DNA from: Tetrapyrgos nigripes
Taxonomy: Eukaryota > Basidiomycota > Agaricomycetes > Agaricales > Campanellaceae
DNA: 64,000 nt
NCBI GenBank assembly: GCA_013368315.1
Contig: JAACJM010000138.1
Span: forward strand, 62,001-126,000
Direction: 5' to 3'
The position numbers and the translations under genes are program-made. Below are positions 1 through 10,292 of this stretch, piece after piece (the stretch's first letter is position 1; every line of letters begins with the position of its first letter). The notes beneath the pieces are model-generated. The model was given only the letters and a program-made list of their open reading frames with translations. It did no database searches and was not told where the DNA came from.

Positions 1-1
1 A

Positions 2-556
2 GAACGGTTTGAGTTGAAACTTCCGCATCATCTACTCATCGACGATTCCGACGTGGAGAAGATTGCTTCTGCCTGGCCCAACCTCAAACGCATTGGGCTC
101 TGCCCCTCACCTCTCGGTCCTCGTAGGCGTACAAAGAAACCCACCTTCTGAGCTCTCCTCCTCACTCTAACGCGTCTCTGCCCCAACCTCCGCGAAGTCG
201 GCTTGTACATGGACACCAAGCCTCCTGACGCTATCAAAGACTCCTGCACGATCGTTGTTGGTTTTATGATCGCATCCGTTCCCAACCTGACCGAACTGGA
301 GATCGGCTGCTCGGGGATAGAGCTGGGAGAGACGGCCAGCTTCGTGATGTCTCTGAGTCAGATTTGTCGACCTAAGTGTCAGTTGCTCTGGTCGGAGACA
401 AATGAAGTGACGGAATCAAGGTGGGAAATGGTGGAGGCTGCGTTTCCACTCTTTTTCCAACAACATGCAGCTCTACAGAACCACAAAGCCAGAATTTCAT
501 TTCTTGAACAGGAGTTGGCTCGATACAGGCCGAAGGATGAGGAGAAAAGGATGTAA
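2..556 (+). pseudogene. 3' remnant of F-box/LRR-type protein with internal stop
   Basis: The frame starting at base 2 reads like the C-terminal half of the F-box family seen intact at 57653-59373: a DSDVEKIASAWPNL segment, a KKPT segment, then CPNLREVGLYMDT, and a C-terminal helix after a cysteine/tryptophan-rich stretch. An in-frame TGA at 149-151 interrupts it exactly where family members read arginine (KPTIRG), so a single C-to-T change at a CGA codon explains the stop. The frame stays open after the stop to 556. The gene begins outside the window, so other lesions cannot be assessed. The family is inferred to be substrate-recognition F-box proteins, but the F-box itself is not inside the window. 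Confidence 0.7.
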
Positions 557-621
557 GGCACATAGTGACAGAGATAACCGGTGACTTGGACGGCGCTACC
601 ATTTCTTAGTCTAGCTTAGTA

Positions 622-793
622 CAGTCGGATATCTCATAATGCATAGGGCTCGTTCCAGAAAATCCTTATGCATTTCGACATTTATGCATTATGAGATATG
701 ATTTGGGGGGAAAAGGCCATTTTGTTCTGCCAAAACCTTATGCATTATGACATTTATGCAGTATGAGATAATGCATTATGAGATATCCGACTG
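622..793. mobile_element. MITE-like element with 23-bp perfect terminal inverted repeats
   Basis: Bases 622-644 (starting CAGTCGGATATC) are the exact reverse complement of 771-793 (ending GATATCCGACTG). The left flank is TA; the right flank is CATA, so a TA target duplication would need one T-to-C change. The inside is AT-rich, repeats the TIR-derived motif TATGCATTATGA, and has no coding capacity. The 172-bp size, CAGT-type ends and possible TA target suggest a non-autonomous Tc1/mariner- or pogo-type element. The superfamily is inference; the inverted repeat is seen directly. Confidence 0.75.
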
Positions 794-943
794 CATACCT
801 TGGACCTGTATTACGACGTCCAGAGTGATCATTCCGGCTTGGAAGGCTCCGAGAGCCGGTTCCGTTCCTGATACCCGGTTTACAGTTTCCTTAAAGCTCT
901 GAAGCAATGACCAACGCTAACTCCTCCTTCACCCTTTCACAAG

Positions 944-2412
944 ATGAGCACTCCTGGTAATTATCCATAAGTGTCAGTTTCTTTGTATGACTTTACTCAC
1001 TCAAAATGTCTAGATGTGTCTATCAACACTCTGTACAATGTCAAAGGCAAAATTGGTCCGATTTTCATGTCCTGGACGGACGGATGCGAGTCTGACTGGT
1101 TTCCATAGCTCTGGTTACAGGTGGAAGCACTGGAATAGGGAAGATGATAGCTTCTGGCTTCGCTCAGAATGGCTGCAAAGTCTATATCGCGTCACGGAAG
1201 GAAGACTCGCTCAAAGAAGTACGTGAATGGACCTTTTTCAGGTTGACAGTCCTCTTATCAAGTTTCGAAAGGCCGTAGCAGAAATTAGGCAAAAAGCTAC
1301 CGCTCCAGTGGAGTACATAGTCGCCAACGTTGCGGTGAGCAAGTGACCATCGAATCTCTCTCTAGACCAGAACAGCTGACCTTTTGATACAGTCAAAAGC
1401 AGGATGCGATGCCCTCATAGCGGAATTCAAGAAACGCGAATCCAAGCTCCATATCCTCGTCAACAATTCTGGTGTTTCCTGGGGAGGACGCTACGAGGAT
1501 TTCCCTGAAGAGAAGGGATGGGATAACGTCTTTGCAATCAACGTGAAAAGCATATTCTACAGTGCGTCTCGCTGTTGCATCTTCTTCAAATGATACTTAT
1601 GAATTGTAAATTTTCAGTGACCGCTGGGTACGCAACCTTGACTGCATCACGTCGTATCCTTGGATTTAATCACCTTTTCGCTCTTTTATCAGTCTCACCG
1701 ACCTCCTCGTCAAAGACTCCGACTCCTATGATCCCGGCCGTGTCATCAACATCTCTTCAACTGCATCTATTGGACCTCACTCCGAGCATGACCTTAGTGC
1801 ACCCGGAAACGGCACATGGAGTTACCAGCCCAGTAAAGCTGCTGGTGGGTCCAACCATGTCTTTGATCCAAACTAGTTGGTTTATGCATCATTCTGTTTA
1901 TCAATGTAGTCAATCATCTAACCTCGCAGCTTGCTGTCAAACTTGGACCTCGTCACGTCACGTACGTTGTTTTCTTGATACATATTTCCCTATCTAATTT
2001 GTTACGACTGGTACTGTCAGAGTTAACGCCATTCTGCCTGGGTAAGCCTTTCAAAGCCTTGCAAATGGTCTTCTGGTCCACTCACAGCGTACCCTATCCA
2101 TTACAGAGTCTTCCCAAGTAGAATGACGGCATTTGGTTTCAAACAAGTCGGCGAGGAGAAATTTAACTCGCATCAACCAACAGGTGAGTACGGTTACCCT
2201 TTTCAACTTCCTTCCATTTCGCCACTGACTCACAACCAATGTTCTCCTTCTCTATTTGTCTAGGCCGCTTTGGTACTACCCAAGATATGGCCGGTCTCGC
2301 CCTTTTCCTCGTTTCACCAGCTTCGGCTCACGTCACTGGAGCTCATATCGTCATTGATGGAGGAGCTAGGTATGAGTCGCGTGCTCCAGCTTCCTCTTCG
2401 CCGAAGCTTTAG
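944..2412 (+). CDS. Short-chain dehydrogenase/reductase (SDR), 11 exons
   Basis: NAD(P)(H)-dependent classical SDR. Exons: 944-956, 1014-1055, 1109-1218, 1272-1334, 1393-1561, 1618-1627, 1693-1844, 1910-1961, 2021-2041, 2107-2183, 2264-2412. They sum to 858 nt (285 aa plus stop) with GT..AG at every junction. Motifs in order: cofactor loop TGGSTGIG after KIALV, the LVNNSG turn, the INISS strand with the catalytic serine, YQPSK (catalytic Tyr-x3-Lys), and a C-terminal IVIDGG strand. The start at 944 is chosen because the out-of-frame ATG at 907 cannot join exon 2 in phase. Exon 6 is only 10 nt. The substrate cannot be told; overall layout matches fungal 3-oxoacyl-ACP-reductase-like SDRs. No lesion is seen, unlike most neighbours. 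Confidence 0.93.
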
Positions 2413-2738
2413 CGAGAACCAAAGAAGTTGTGCAAATGGAGGTTTTTGAGCGTTGGTCAGGCTAGAAATGTCAGGATTGGAAGGATTGGAAGTTGTAGGC
2501 TGATACTAAATATTATCTGGGACATTTCCCGCTTTCGACCCATGTATATGTCATATCAGTACTACTTGTTGCGATATCAATCAGGTTGGTTTGTTTTTCG
2601 GAAACCATGGACGTGTTGTTTGTCATAACCAAATAACGCGCTCCTTTTGTCTGAACCACCACTTGACTGGACACCAAAATCTCATTCAAGAGCAACTACT
2701 CCCTCTCCTAGACAACTTCGAGAGTGATCACCCAGACT

Positions 2739-3900
2739 ATGCATGCTTTGTTTCAGGTCGTAGAACTCCTTCGCGAGAGATGATCAAGTATGCTGTGCCT
2801 TGGTTCGCAAATCTTGGTCCGACATTGCTCTGGATGTTATCTGGGCTAGGGTCGATAATCTTCCAGCCTTTACCAATCTTCTTTCTCCGGTTCAAAGGAC
2901 GGTTGTTGAAGACTCCAACAATGACGATGAGTACAAACCTCACACTGTATTCGTGCGTAGCGGTTCGTTATTGGCTTTCTGTTGATTGAACTCGTTTCTT
3001 CCCAGAGTTTACATTCGCATCCAACCATGAGGGATTGGAGACGTTTTAAAACCAAATATACTGGTCGTGTACGATCTATTCGTCTTGGCAATAGCTTTAG
3101 CAAGGACAGGGACGATTTCTCCTCCTTGCTAAACGCGATTCAACGTGTCCGACTTCCCTCTCTCCTTACTCAACTCCATACTTTGGAGTGGTATGCCCTG
3201 GAAAGCCATTGCATTCTTATCGACGGTGTCGCTTTCATGCATGACGGCGTAATGCACTGCTGCATGAGATATGACCAGTACGATGAAGAAAAAACGCCAG
3301 ATGTGGTGTTTTTCATTGAAGCCATTCCAAAGCGCATGTCTTCTCTCACTTCGGTTCGATTTCAATGTTTAGCCGTCCGTTGATCTCATTACCTCGCTCG
3401 CGTCGATTTTTGGAAATCTTTCTCACCTCATTTGTCCCCGCATTCAGAGATATCACCACGATTTTATCCTCTCTTTCCAAGTGCACGAAACTGGCTGACC
3501 TCCAATTTGCCTACTATTGTGAGGATAATCAGTAGTAGCTATCACCGAAACAGGTAGATCACTGCAGCACGATCCTTTGGTTGCCCTGGACAACTTGTTT
3601 TTGTGCGTGCATAACTATACGACAACCTGTCCATTTTCCGAGGCTCCACTCGAACACTGTCGAGAACCTGCAGACTGTTAAAAACATTACTCGGCTAGTT
3701 CCTTCTTTCGACACCAAATCTGGATTCGATATTGGTTATCCAGACGATCTCACCTCTTCGACGCCTCTTTCCATGAATGCATCACCTTTGATGGATTTCG
3801 GGCAGTCCTACGGTGTCACAAAACGACAAATTTCATTTTTCGTCATCCTAATCCCCTCAGTCTTTCTGACTCCGATATTGAGGAATTGGTAGAAGCACAA
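2739..3900 (+). pseudogene. F-box/LRR-type protein pseudogene
   Basis: The ATG at 2739 opens MHALFQVVELL, the F-box start of the family. The next ~8 codons of the F-box are missing and the frame shifts, resuming as RDDQVCCALVRKSWSDIALD and then DNLPAFTNLLSPV. After an intron-like gap the frame continues from about 3027 (DWRRFKTKYTGRVRSIRL, then FMHDGVMHCCMRY, then EAIPKRMSSLTSVRF). It breaks at a TGA near 3382. Later stretches recognisable as the DIEELVEA repeat region end near 3900. The deletion inside the F-box plus later stops make a working product very unlikely. The family role (SCF-type substrate adaptor) is inferred from homologues here. Confidence 0.75.
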
Positions 3901-4430
3901 GGAGCATACTTCAAGCTCATGCTATCGTTCTTCAAGCTGCTTACGGGCGTCGTCCTAGTGCGCCTCAATTGTGGACTGAGAAGTGTGTTGACCTTCTCAA
4001 AATAATCTTGTTAGACGCCGTCTCTTAGCTGGATCTCTGAAATATCATCCTACCGTTTTTCTGTCTTCAGGCGCAGTTCTTGGTCAAACGAACTTGGTGG
4101 AAGCACTAGTAGCATACTTCAAGCTCATGCTATCGTTCTTCAAGCTGCTTTCGGGCGTTGTCTTAGTGCGCCTCAATCGTGGAATAGGCGACCTTCTCGA
4201 AATAATCTTGCTGGACCCACCGGTACGTCAATGTGCTGGTAATTGGACATTTCTTGGCTGGAACTCTGAGATATCATCTCACCGTTTTTCTGTCTTCAGG
4301 TGCGATTCTCTTCGGTCGCTAGTCCAACGAACTCGGTCGAAGCACTAGCAGCCTCCTACATGCTCATGCTATCGTTCTTCAAGCTGTCTGCTGACGTCGC
4401 CTTAGGACGCCTCAATCGCGGGACATGCAT
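3888..4430 (+). repeat. Three degenerate tandem copies of an F-box C-terminal fragment
   Basis: The segment starting GGTAGAAGCAC and running through TTCAAGCTCATGCTATCG occurs near 3888, 4096 and 4336, with spacings of about 207 and 240 bp. Each copy also carries a GTTTTTCTGTCTTCAGG stretch or its equivalent before the next unit. The first copy is continuous with the 3' end of the F-box pseudogene at 2739-3900, so the array seems to come from local reduplication of its tail. The copies keep open frames around LMLSFFKL but have no start or full domain. Confidence 0.75.
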
Positions 4431-4455
4431 CTGTTGCTGTTCCTGTCCTGGCCGC

Positions 4456-4463
4456 TATAAAAG
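4456..4463 (+). promoter_or_regulatory. TATA box of the decayed M35 gene
   Basis: TATAAAAG lies 40 bp upstream of the ATG at 4496. The intact paralogue has the same box, TATAAAAGCT context included, at 43755-43762, so the promoter core was duplicated with the gene. Confidence 0.6.
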
Positions 4464-4495
4464 CTAGACATTGAGCTTCTCCATCAGCTCCAGTC

Positions 4496-5718
4496 ATGTT
4501 CTCTTCCACTCTCCGTGCTACCTTAGTCGCTCTCTGCTTCTCTGCAGTCCTTGTTTCAGCTGCTTCCGAGCTCACCTTGAAAAGTTATAGGACCGGAAGC
4601 TGTAACGAATGTCGACAACTTCAAAGTGACGACTATCCTCACCAATGTTGGAGATGAGACCTTACATCTCTTGAACGACCCAGCCTCGTCGTTGATTTCC
4701 TCCAACGCCGACAGTTTCCGCATCACTAATTCCAATGGTGCTTCTCCTACTTTCAACGGTACCATTTCAAGTTCTCGCCTGCCTTTGCCGCCAAGATGAA
4801 CTCTTCCGATGTCATTACTGTCATTCCACCCGGCCAATCCATTAACGTCGAGCACGATTGTAAGTGACGCTGTTTAAATGAAAACGATATTATACTGACT
4901 CATGTCTTTCAAGTATCTGCTGCTTACAACTTCACCAGCTCTGGAGAGGATGTATACGATATCGAAGCATCCAACAAATTCTTCGTGGTCGACCCTGCTA
5001 CCCTTGAAGTGTCTCGGATCTACGCCAAGCAGGAGCTTCCCATCAGGCGAAACTCTCTGGAACTCTCCCTATTGCGCGCCGCACTACCTCTTTGGCCAAA
5101 CGAGCTAACTTCAATGGCTGCGACAGTACCTATCAGTCCCATCCACGCTATCCCTGCTGCTCTTACCTATGCTAACTATGCACGAGAATGAGCTTTCAGT
5201 TGCCTTTTGTTCTGAAAGTATAACTGATTGTGATGGTATTAATCAGCTATCTGCGAGACCACACATCCTCCACCCACCGATACACTCGCTGGTTCGGTAC
5301 CTACAACGCTGCACGTTATTCCACTGTTTTGACCCACTTCACTAACATGGCTACGCATGGTTACAATGACTACACTTACGATTGCTCTTGCACTCAAGCC
5401 GGTACCTTTGCGTATGTCTATCCTAACGAGTATGTTTCATTCCACATTCTTCCATTCGAACTCTGATTTTTTCTGGGCAGTATCCAAACTATTTATCTCT
5501 GCGGTGCTTTCTGGCGAGCAGCCAATACCGGACAGGATTCCAAGGCTGGAACTCTCGTTCACGAGTCTTCCCACTTTACCCAACTTGCTGGGACAGTTGA
5601 TGAGGCTTACGGACGTGCCAATTGCGAAACTCTTGCTAGAAATTTCCCGGACTTGGCCACCGTTAACGCTGATAGCCACGAGTACTTTGCTGAGAACGTC
5701 AACCCTACGTTGAATTAG
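4496..5718 (+). pseudogene. M35 aspzincin metalloprotease (deuterolysin family) pseudogene
   Basis: Paralogue of the intact gene at 42416-43690. The start MFSSTLRATLVALCFSA is a secretion signal, but the following intron is collapsed and the frame shifts at about 4580. Further single-base shifts lie near 4757, 5038 and 5137, and the donor after the ANYARE segment reads AT instead of GT (about 5189). The catalytic exon is still well preserved: HESSH, then GTVDEAYG, then the ADSHEYFAEN end and TAG at 5716. Known family members are secreted zinc proteases (HExxH plus a GTxDxxYG aspartate). With at least four frameshifts and a lost splice donor no enzyme is expected. The conserved active site points to recent decay. 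Confidence 0.85.
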
Positions 5719-6058
5719 AGGAGCCGAAGACAGGCGGTGGGCAAAACGTTGTATAATCGATATAACCATCGTAGCAGTAATGAATGACAGAGCGCCGAGA
5801 TTTACCACTGGCAACCCTTCAGCCAAATGAGAATTGACGAAATTAGGACACAGTATATATTGCGTCTGGAAGTGAGATGGATGATTAAAAGGTACAGATT
5901 GTACATATGGAGTGGTGATGGGACGCGACATTACAGAGAGACTGACAAAAGCGGAAGAAAACCGAGAAAGAAAGCGAAGAAAAGCGAAGAAAAGAGAAGG
6001 CCCAGCTCAGTCACCAAGAAATGGAATTAAACCCATCAGATCCATACTTTTCACCCCC

Positions 6059-6960
6059 CTACAAAACGTAGGAGACGGCGATAACACCAGCCAACACAGC
6101 GACCAAGAAAGAGGCAACGGTGGCGCCCATGGAGCTCGCACTGTTATTGACCCTCGCAGTGGATGATGCCCTGGCGCCGCTACCAGTTGCTGTGTGGTTC
6201 GAAGAGGCGGAGGTTGTAGGGATGCCGGAAGTCATAGAAGGTGCAGTGGCAGTAGAGGTTCCACCGATAGGAGCGGTGGATTGACCGTTGATCAGAGATT
6301 GAACGGAGGCGTTGAAGGTGCCCGACATGCCCGACATACTGTTCAAGAAGTAAAGATTAATGTCAGAAAGGATTTCTGATGTAGATTATGAATGGTTAGC
6401 GTACGTGAAACGGGAGGAAAAAGCCATTGCAGGGCTTTGGGGGTTTGCAGAGTCTTTGAGGGTAAGGGAGTCGAAACGGACGAAGCTGTATTGAATGAGG
6501 CAGAATCAGTACATGTCGAGACAAAAGATACGGGACACATACTAGTTGTTGCCATTAGGGCCAATGCCGGCGTCGGGGGTAAATTGGAGGGAAGAACTCT
6601 TGGCAACGTTGATTCTGTCAGAGATTGTCTGGAGCAGTATCTGTTAGAGGATTGGAGGATGAATGAGTAAGGGACAAGATCTCCAAAAGTCACGGCTACA
6701 CACCTGCTGCTTCGAATTACCAGTGTAGATACCAATTTTGGCATCACCGAAATCGGCGAGCGAAGGACCACTACCCTGGTCTATCCAGGAGATTTTAGCG
6801 GTCTGACCACCAGTCATCCCGATTGATTCGGTCGGGGAATTAATCTGGAAATTATGCAGGTTAGGGACTTATTCTCTGGCTACGCAACTGGACTACTCAC
6901 GTAAACTGCGGCGAAGGCGCCAGAGGTGAGGAGAGAGACGACGGAAATCTTGGACAACAT
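6059..6960 (-). CDS. GPI-anchored Ser/Thr-rich protein with Kre9/Knh1-like N-terminal domain
   Basis: Exons on the minus strand: 6960-6901, 6844-6704, 6640-6543, 6485-6405, 6338-6059, summing to 660 nt (219 aa). An N-terminal signal peptide (MLSKISVVSLLTSGAFA) precedes a beta-sandwich-like region of about 90 residues with VYINSPTES, KISWIDQG, IGIYTG and YFVRFDSL, which fits the Kre9/Knh1 family. A Ser/Thr/Ala/Gly-rich stalk follows, then a hydrophobic tail ending VAVLAGVIAVSYVL that serves as a GPI signal. It is probably a cell-surface or wall protein; family members are linked to beta-1,6-glucan or wall organisation, but function is not established. No lesions are seen. Confidence 0.78.
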
Positions 6961-7043
6961 ATCGTTACTGAGAATTAAAGTTTTTCTGGCAGGTGAAAGG
7001 GAGTGACTTGAAGCCAAGAGAACGGACGAATTCTACTAGAGAA

Positions 7044-7525
7044 CAAATGCGAGAAGGAAGAGAAGGAAGTTGACGGTGAAGAGATTGCAGGGACGCTTTT
7101 GTAGTAGTTCCGGTCATCGTTGCCGTTGCGAAATGCAAAATCTGTTACACTTCAACGTCTGGACAACTTCAGATTATGACAGTCAATTGTTCCAGTTGGA
7201 TACTCTGTCGGAAGGCAACCAAAGAGTTGAAGCAGAGTAGACCTGGAACCAAATATCGCGTCTCAAAATCGATCATCTTCGGCCAAAAGCGCGGGGTTAT
7301 GGTCGTACGTCTTAGCTAATACCGGATCGACTTTGAGCGCCTAAAATTGACCGACTTCGTTGAGGAGAGGTGCTTTTGCATCCTGCGATGGTTTCTTTGA
7401 GAACAGTTGCATGGTCTGATGCAAGCCATATGTATCAGAAGTGGTGGACAAAGCAATACATTGAAGAAACGCACTTCATTTGGACACCTCGACTTTCTTT
7501 CCACAATTCATGCACGAGCAAAAGG
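7044..7525. repeat. Direct repeat, left copy flanking the HET gene
   Basis: The 482-bp stretch beginning CAAATGCGAGAAGGAAGAG recurs at 10293-10758 in the same orientation with scattered SNPs and small indels. Its distal ~190 bp (from about 7335) also resemble part of the gene at 12621-14911 (around 13090-13270), so this is a duplicated gene fragment, not a transposon end. Nothing in it is translatable as a full product. Confidence 0.85.
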
Positions 7526-7771
7526 GACTTGCGGTAGTTTCTGCTGGTTTTCATAAATGGCATGGTCAGCTTTAGAAAGTAGAAATGATGGTGTCTGACT
7601 GTCACTTCGAGTCGGAGTCAGGCCTGGACCCGCTGATAAGACTCGCTGATAATACTCAAACAACATATGGACCTTCTACTTGCTGTTATAACTTGAGCAT
7701 CGACGAATACGTGCACCTCCCAGTCCATCATCATGAGAATAAATATATATTGCCAGAAATCTATACATTCT

Positions 7772-9778
7772 TCAACGCTTCAACTCCACGCGCAACAAGT
7801 AATCCCCCAGCTGCAGATTGTTAGTGCTCTTAATCACAGCACTCACAAGCTGAGGGTAACCCATAAGCTTGGCCTCCGCAAATCCTTCGCCCTTCAATCG
7901 CTTCCCGGCCCTTGGTCCAAAGTCGAGATAGGATTTCCAAACAGATTCAGAAGTCTCGTGAGAGGAAGGGCCTTGTACAACAACATCAGTCCAAACCGAA
8001 GATCCTTGGAGCCCAAATGCGACATGAAGGGGTAAACCACTCCATCGGTATGTAAGTAGGCGGAATGTAGGATAACTGTGTTCCTTTGGATCATTGGGAT
8101 GTGGTCGGAAGATGGTAGCATAGGCCATATCTTGAGTAATCCTACCAAAGGGATCAGGTGGAAAGATCCCTTGGAGCTCGAGATGAGAATCATATGAGTC
8201 TGCGCTCAACATGGAATGGACCATTACACCCAAATCAGGGAGTCGCAATGGACCAATCCAGAGGCGAATTTCTGGGTTATCTTTTGCAAGATAACAAATG
8301 TCTATCTTCTCCTGTGAATTTCCTCTCCTCTCAGATGCAATCATTATGTAGTTTCCACTTTTCAGTTTCCCTAGATGTGTATCCCCAGGTCCTCCAATCC
8401 ATTTGTCACCAATAGATAGGGAAGGCCGGCCATTTATACAGGCAATGCGGAAATAATCTTCAGTTTTCCGAGACCAGTACTGAACTGCCCCCTCTTTATA
8501 TATTCCCAAAGATAGAGATACTGTATGTTCATCAATGCTAGAGATCTTGCTGAAAGTACTGTATCTGTCAGGTTGTGGCAAGAAGTCCCAAGCTGATTGA
8601 AGAAGTTCAATTTCATACTGCGATGTCGACCAGGATGTATTCGAGGCTCGGACCCTGCGCTTTGTGATGAGATGCTCTGTGACAATGAGCTCCTGAACAT
8701 CATCCATTGGAGGCGGTGAGCTCGTCAAGAATACTTTGTCTGCATAACACCGTATATATTGATGTCCACTTGTCTTTTGGAGATAAACAGTCAAGTGGCT
8801 ACTGCCTCTTGTGGACTGGCAAAGTAGGTGTGCAAGGAAGATGGGTTCACCAAAGTGCTTGGAACTGGAAGGGATGGAATGGAGAGGAAGATGGATATGC
8901 AGGCCATTGTTATTGAAGGAATAAGATGATTTGTTGCTGATGAGTTCTACATTTGAAGCCTGCACATCGCCTGACATCCTAAATTCATAGGGTGATCGAG
9001 CTAGCAAACCCCTTGTCTTGTCTTTCCTGGCCGATGCTGGTGCCGCAACCCAAGCAAAGATGCTGTGATCATCAGAAATCCTGATAATCTCCTGCTGTAG
9101 CCGCATGAAGGCTTTGACCCCACCCTCCCCATAGATCGGTGACATACTGACACCAAAAATCCCCAACAAACAATATGCTTGGTCCTCTGGCCTCGTAGTC
9201 TCTCGAAATGCAGCCCATGACATCCTCTGAGCGACACTATATTCGTCGATAATCCGTCCCTCGAACACATCCACTGGAATGCCAGTAACCACTGAGACTA
9301 CATCTCGCAAGCTCCACCTGGTCCCAATCCTTTTCCAGCCCTTATCCAAAAACACAACATACTCAGGTGCGAGCAACTCCTGAAGCGTCCAACCCCTCCT
9401 GAACCATCTACTGTCTCTGAAGTTGGATTTTTCATTTTCAGGATGATACTCTCCCGAGACGTCAGATAGGTAGACGTAACACATTGCTGCATCCTCATAA
9501 TACTGGTACATTGAGTTGAGCGCTTCGGAGAGTTTGGCGCTGCTTTCCTTGTTGATACAACACGAGTCGATCCAGATCCAATCGAAATGATAGCGACGAG
9601 CACGGAGACAAGCGTGGAAGACTTTACGCCAGCCGGCTTTGGATTGGGCGATGTCAAGGTTCTGGATATCCTGAAAGGTAACCTCTTCCTGCTCCCAAGT
9701 GTGAGAGAGGATAGCATAGCGCGGAGTATCCGTGAAGAACTGCTTGACTGTGAAGTCTTTCGTGTTTAAGAGACGCAT
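7772..9778 (-). CDS. HET-domain (heterokaryon incompatibility) protein
   Basis: Single coding exon of 668 aa from the ATG at 9778 (MRLLNTKDF). The frame is open upstream to 9823, but GTAAGT at 9856-9851 and TTTTTCAG ending at 9804 mark a 5'-UTR intron whose acceptor lies inside that extension, so MRLLN is preferred. N-terminal HET motifs: YAILSHTW, then WIWIDSCCINK, then ALNSMYQYYEDAAMCYVYL, then WFRRGWTLQELLAP and the RPEDQAYCLLGIF block. The C-terminal ~400 residues have no recognisable repeat (no WD40, ankyrin or NACHT). HET domains trigger incompatibility-type cell death in filamentous fungi; whether this one does so is unknown. It sits between two direct repeats and appears undamaged. 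Confidence 0.92.
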   Translation of the reverse strand: MRLLNTKDFTVKQFFTDTPRYAILSHTWEQEEVTFQDIQNLDIAQSKAGWRKVFHACLRARRYHFDWIWIDSCCINKESSAKLSEALNSMYQYYEDAAMCYVYLSDVSGEYHPENEKSNFRDSRWFRRGWTLQELLAPEYVVFLDKGWKRIGTRWSLRDVVSVVTGIPVDVFEGRIIDEYSVAQRMSWAAFRETTRPEDQAYCLLGIFGVSMSPIYGEGGVKAFMRLQQEIIRISDDHSIFAWVAAPASARKDKTRGLLARSPYEFRMSGDVQASNVELISNKSSYSFNNNGLHIHLPLHSIPSSSKHFGEPIFLAHLLCQSTRGSSHLTVYLQKTSGHQYIRCYADKVFLTSSPPPMDDVQELIVTEHLITKRRVRASNTSWSTSQYEIELLQSAWDFLPQPDRYSTFSKISSIDEHTVSLSLGIYKEGAVQYWSRKTEDYFRIACINGRPSLSIGDKWIGGPGDTHLGKLKSGNYIMIASERRGNSQEKIDICYLAKDNPEIRLWIGPLRLPDLGVMVHSMLSADSYDSHLELQGIFPPDPFGRITQDMAYATIFRPHPNDPKEHSYPTFRLLTYRWSGLPLHVAFGLQGSSVWTDVVVQGPSSHETSESVWKSYLDFGPRAGKRLKGEGFAEAKLMGYPQLVSAVIKSTNNLQLGDYLLRVELKR

Positions 9779-9857
9779 AACGGAGGAAGTATCAAGATTC
9801 AACCTGAAAAACGAAGGGTTCAAAGAAATCCCAAGGAAAGAGTGTCGAGTACTTACT

Positions 9858-10292
9858 GTGGTGAGGGTTCAGGACAATCTGTTGAGAAAGCTCAACCACA
9901 GCTTAGGCCTTTATACACCGTTCATAGACGCTGCACGATCACCAGAGCTGTCAGCATAACTACAGCTGAGTTTAGAACGAACTGTCAATATAATTCATGA
10001 GCACCGTGACATTCGGCGATTACACGCCTTCAGAACGGTTCTAGCAGCTTTTCATCTTGATGATCAGTCACTACACGTTCTTCAGCCAAAAATACAATCC
10101 TGTATTTGCCCTCGGCCAGCTACAGTAACCTTCACCGACTCGGATGAGGTATGTCTTCCAGCGTCAGCCATGCTGGTACATACACCCGGAGCTTCATAAC
10201 AACCCCAATCATAATCCATGACCATAGCAGAAAATCCCATGCTCCTCCACGCGACCATTCCCACCCTATCTTCTTTAATTAACCCTCTTAAG
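9858..10292. other. Intergenic region upstream of the HET gene
   Basis: No gene is visible. It contains the presumed HET promoter; the sequence TTTATACACC near 9910 is a weak TATA-like candidate. It ends at the right-hand direct repeat. Confidence 0.5.

Noticed and set aside
5437..5931. 164-codon minus-strand frame over the decayed M35 gene
   Set aside because: Antisense of the catalytic exon and 3' flank; the sense strand shows clear M35 motifs.
6392..6670. 92-codon plus-strand frame over the GPI-protein gene
   Set aside because: Antisense shadow spanning the exons and introns of the minus-strand gene, whose exon model is fully consistent.
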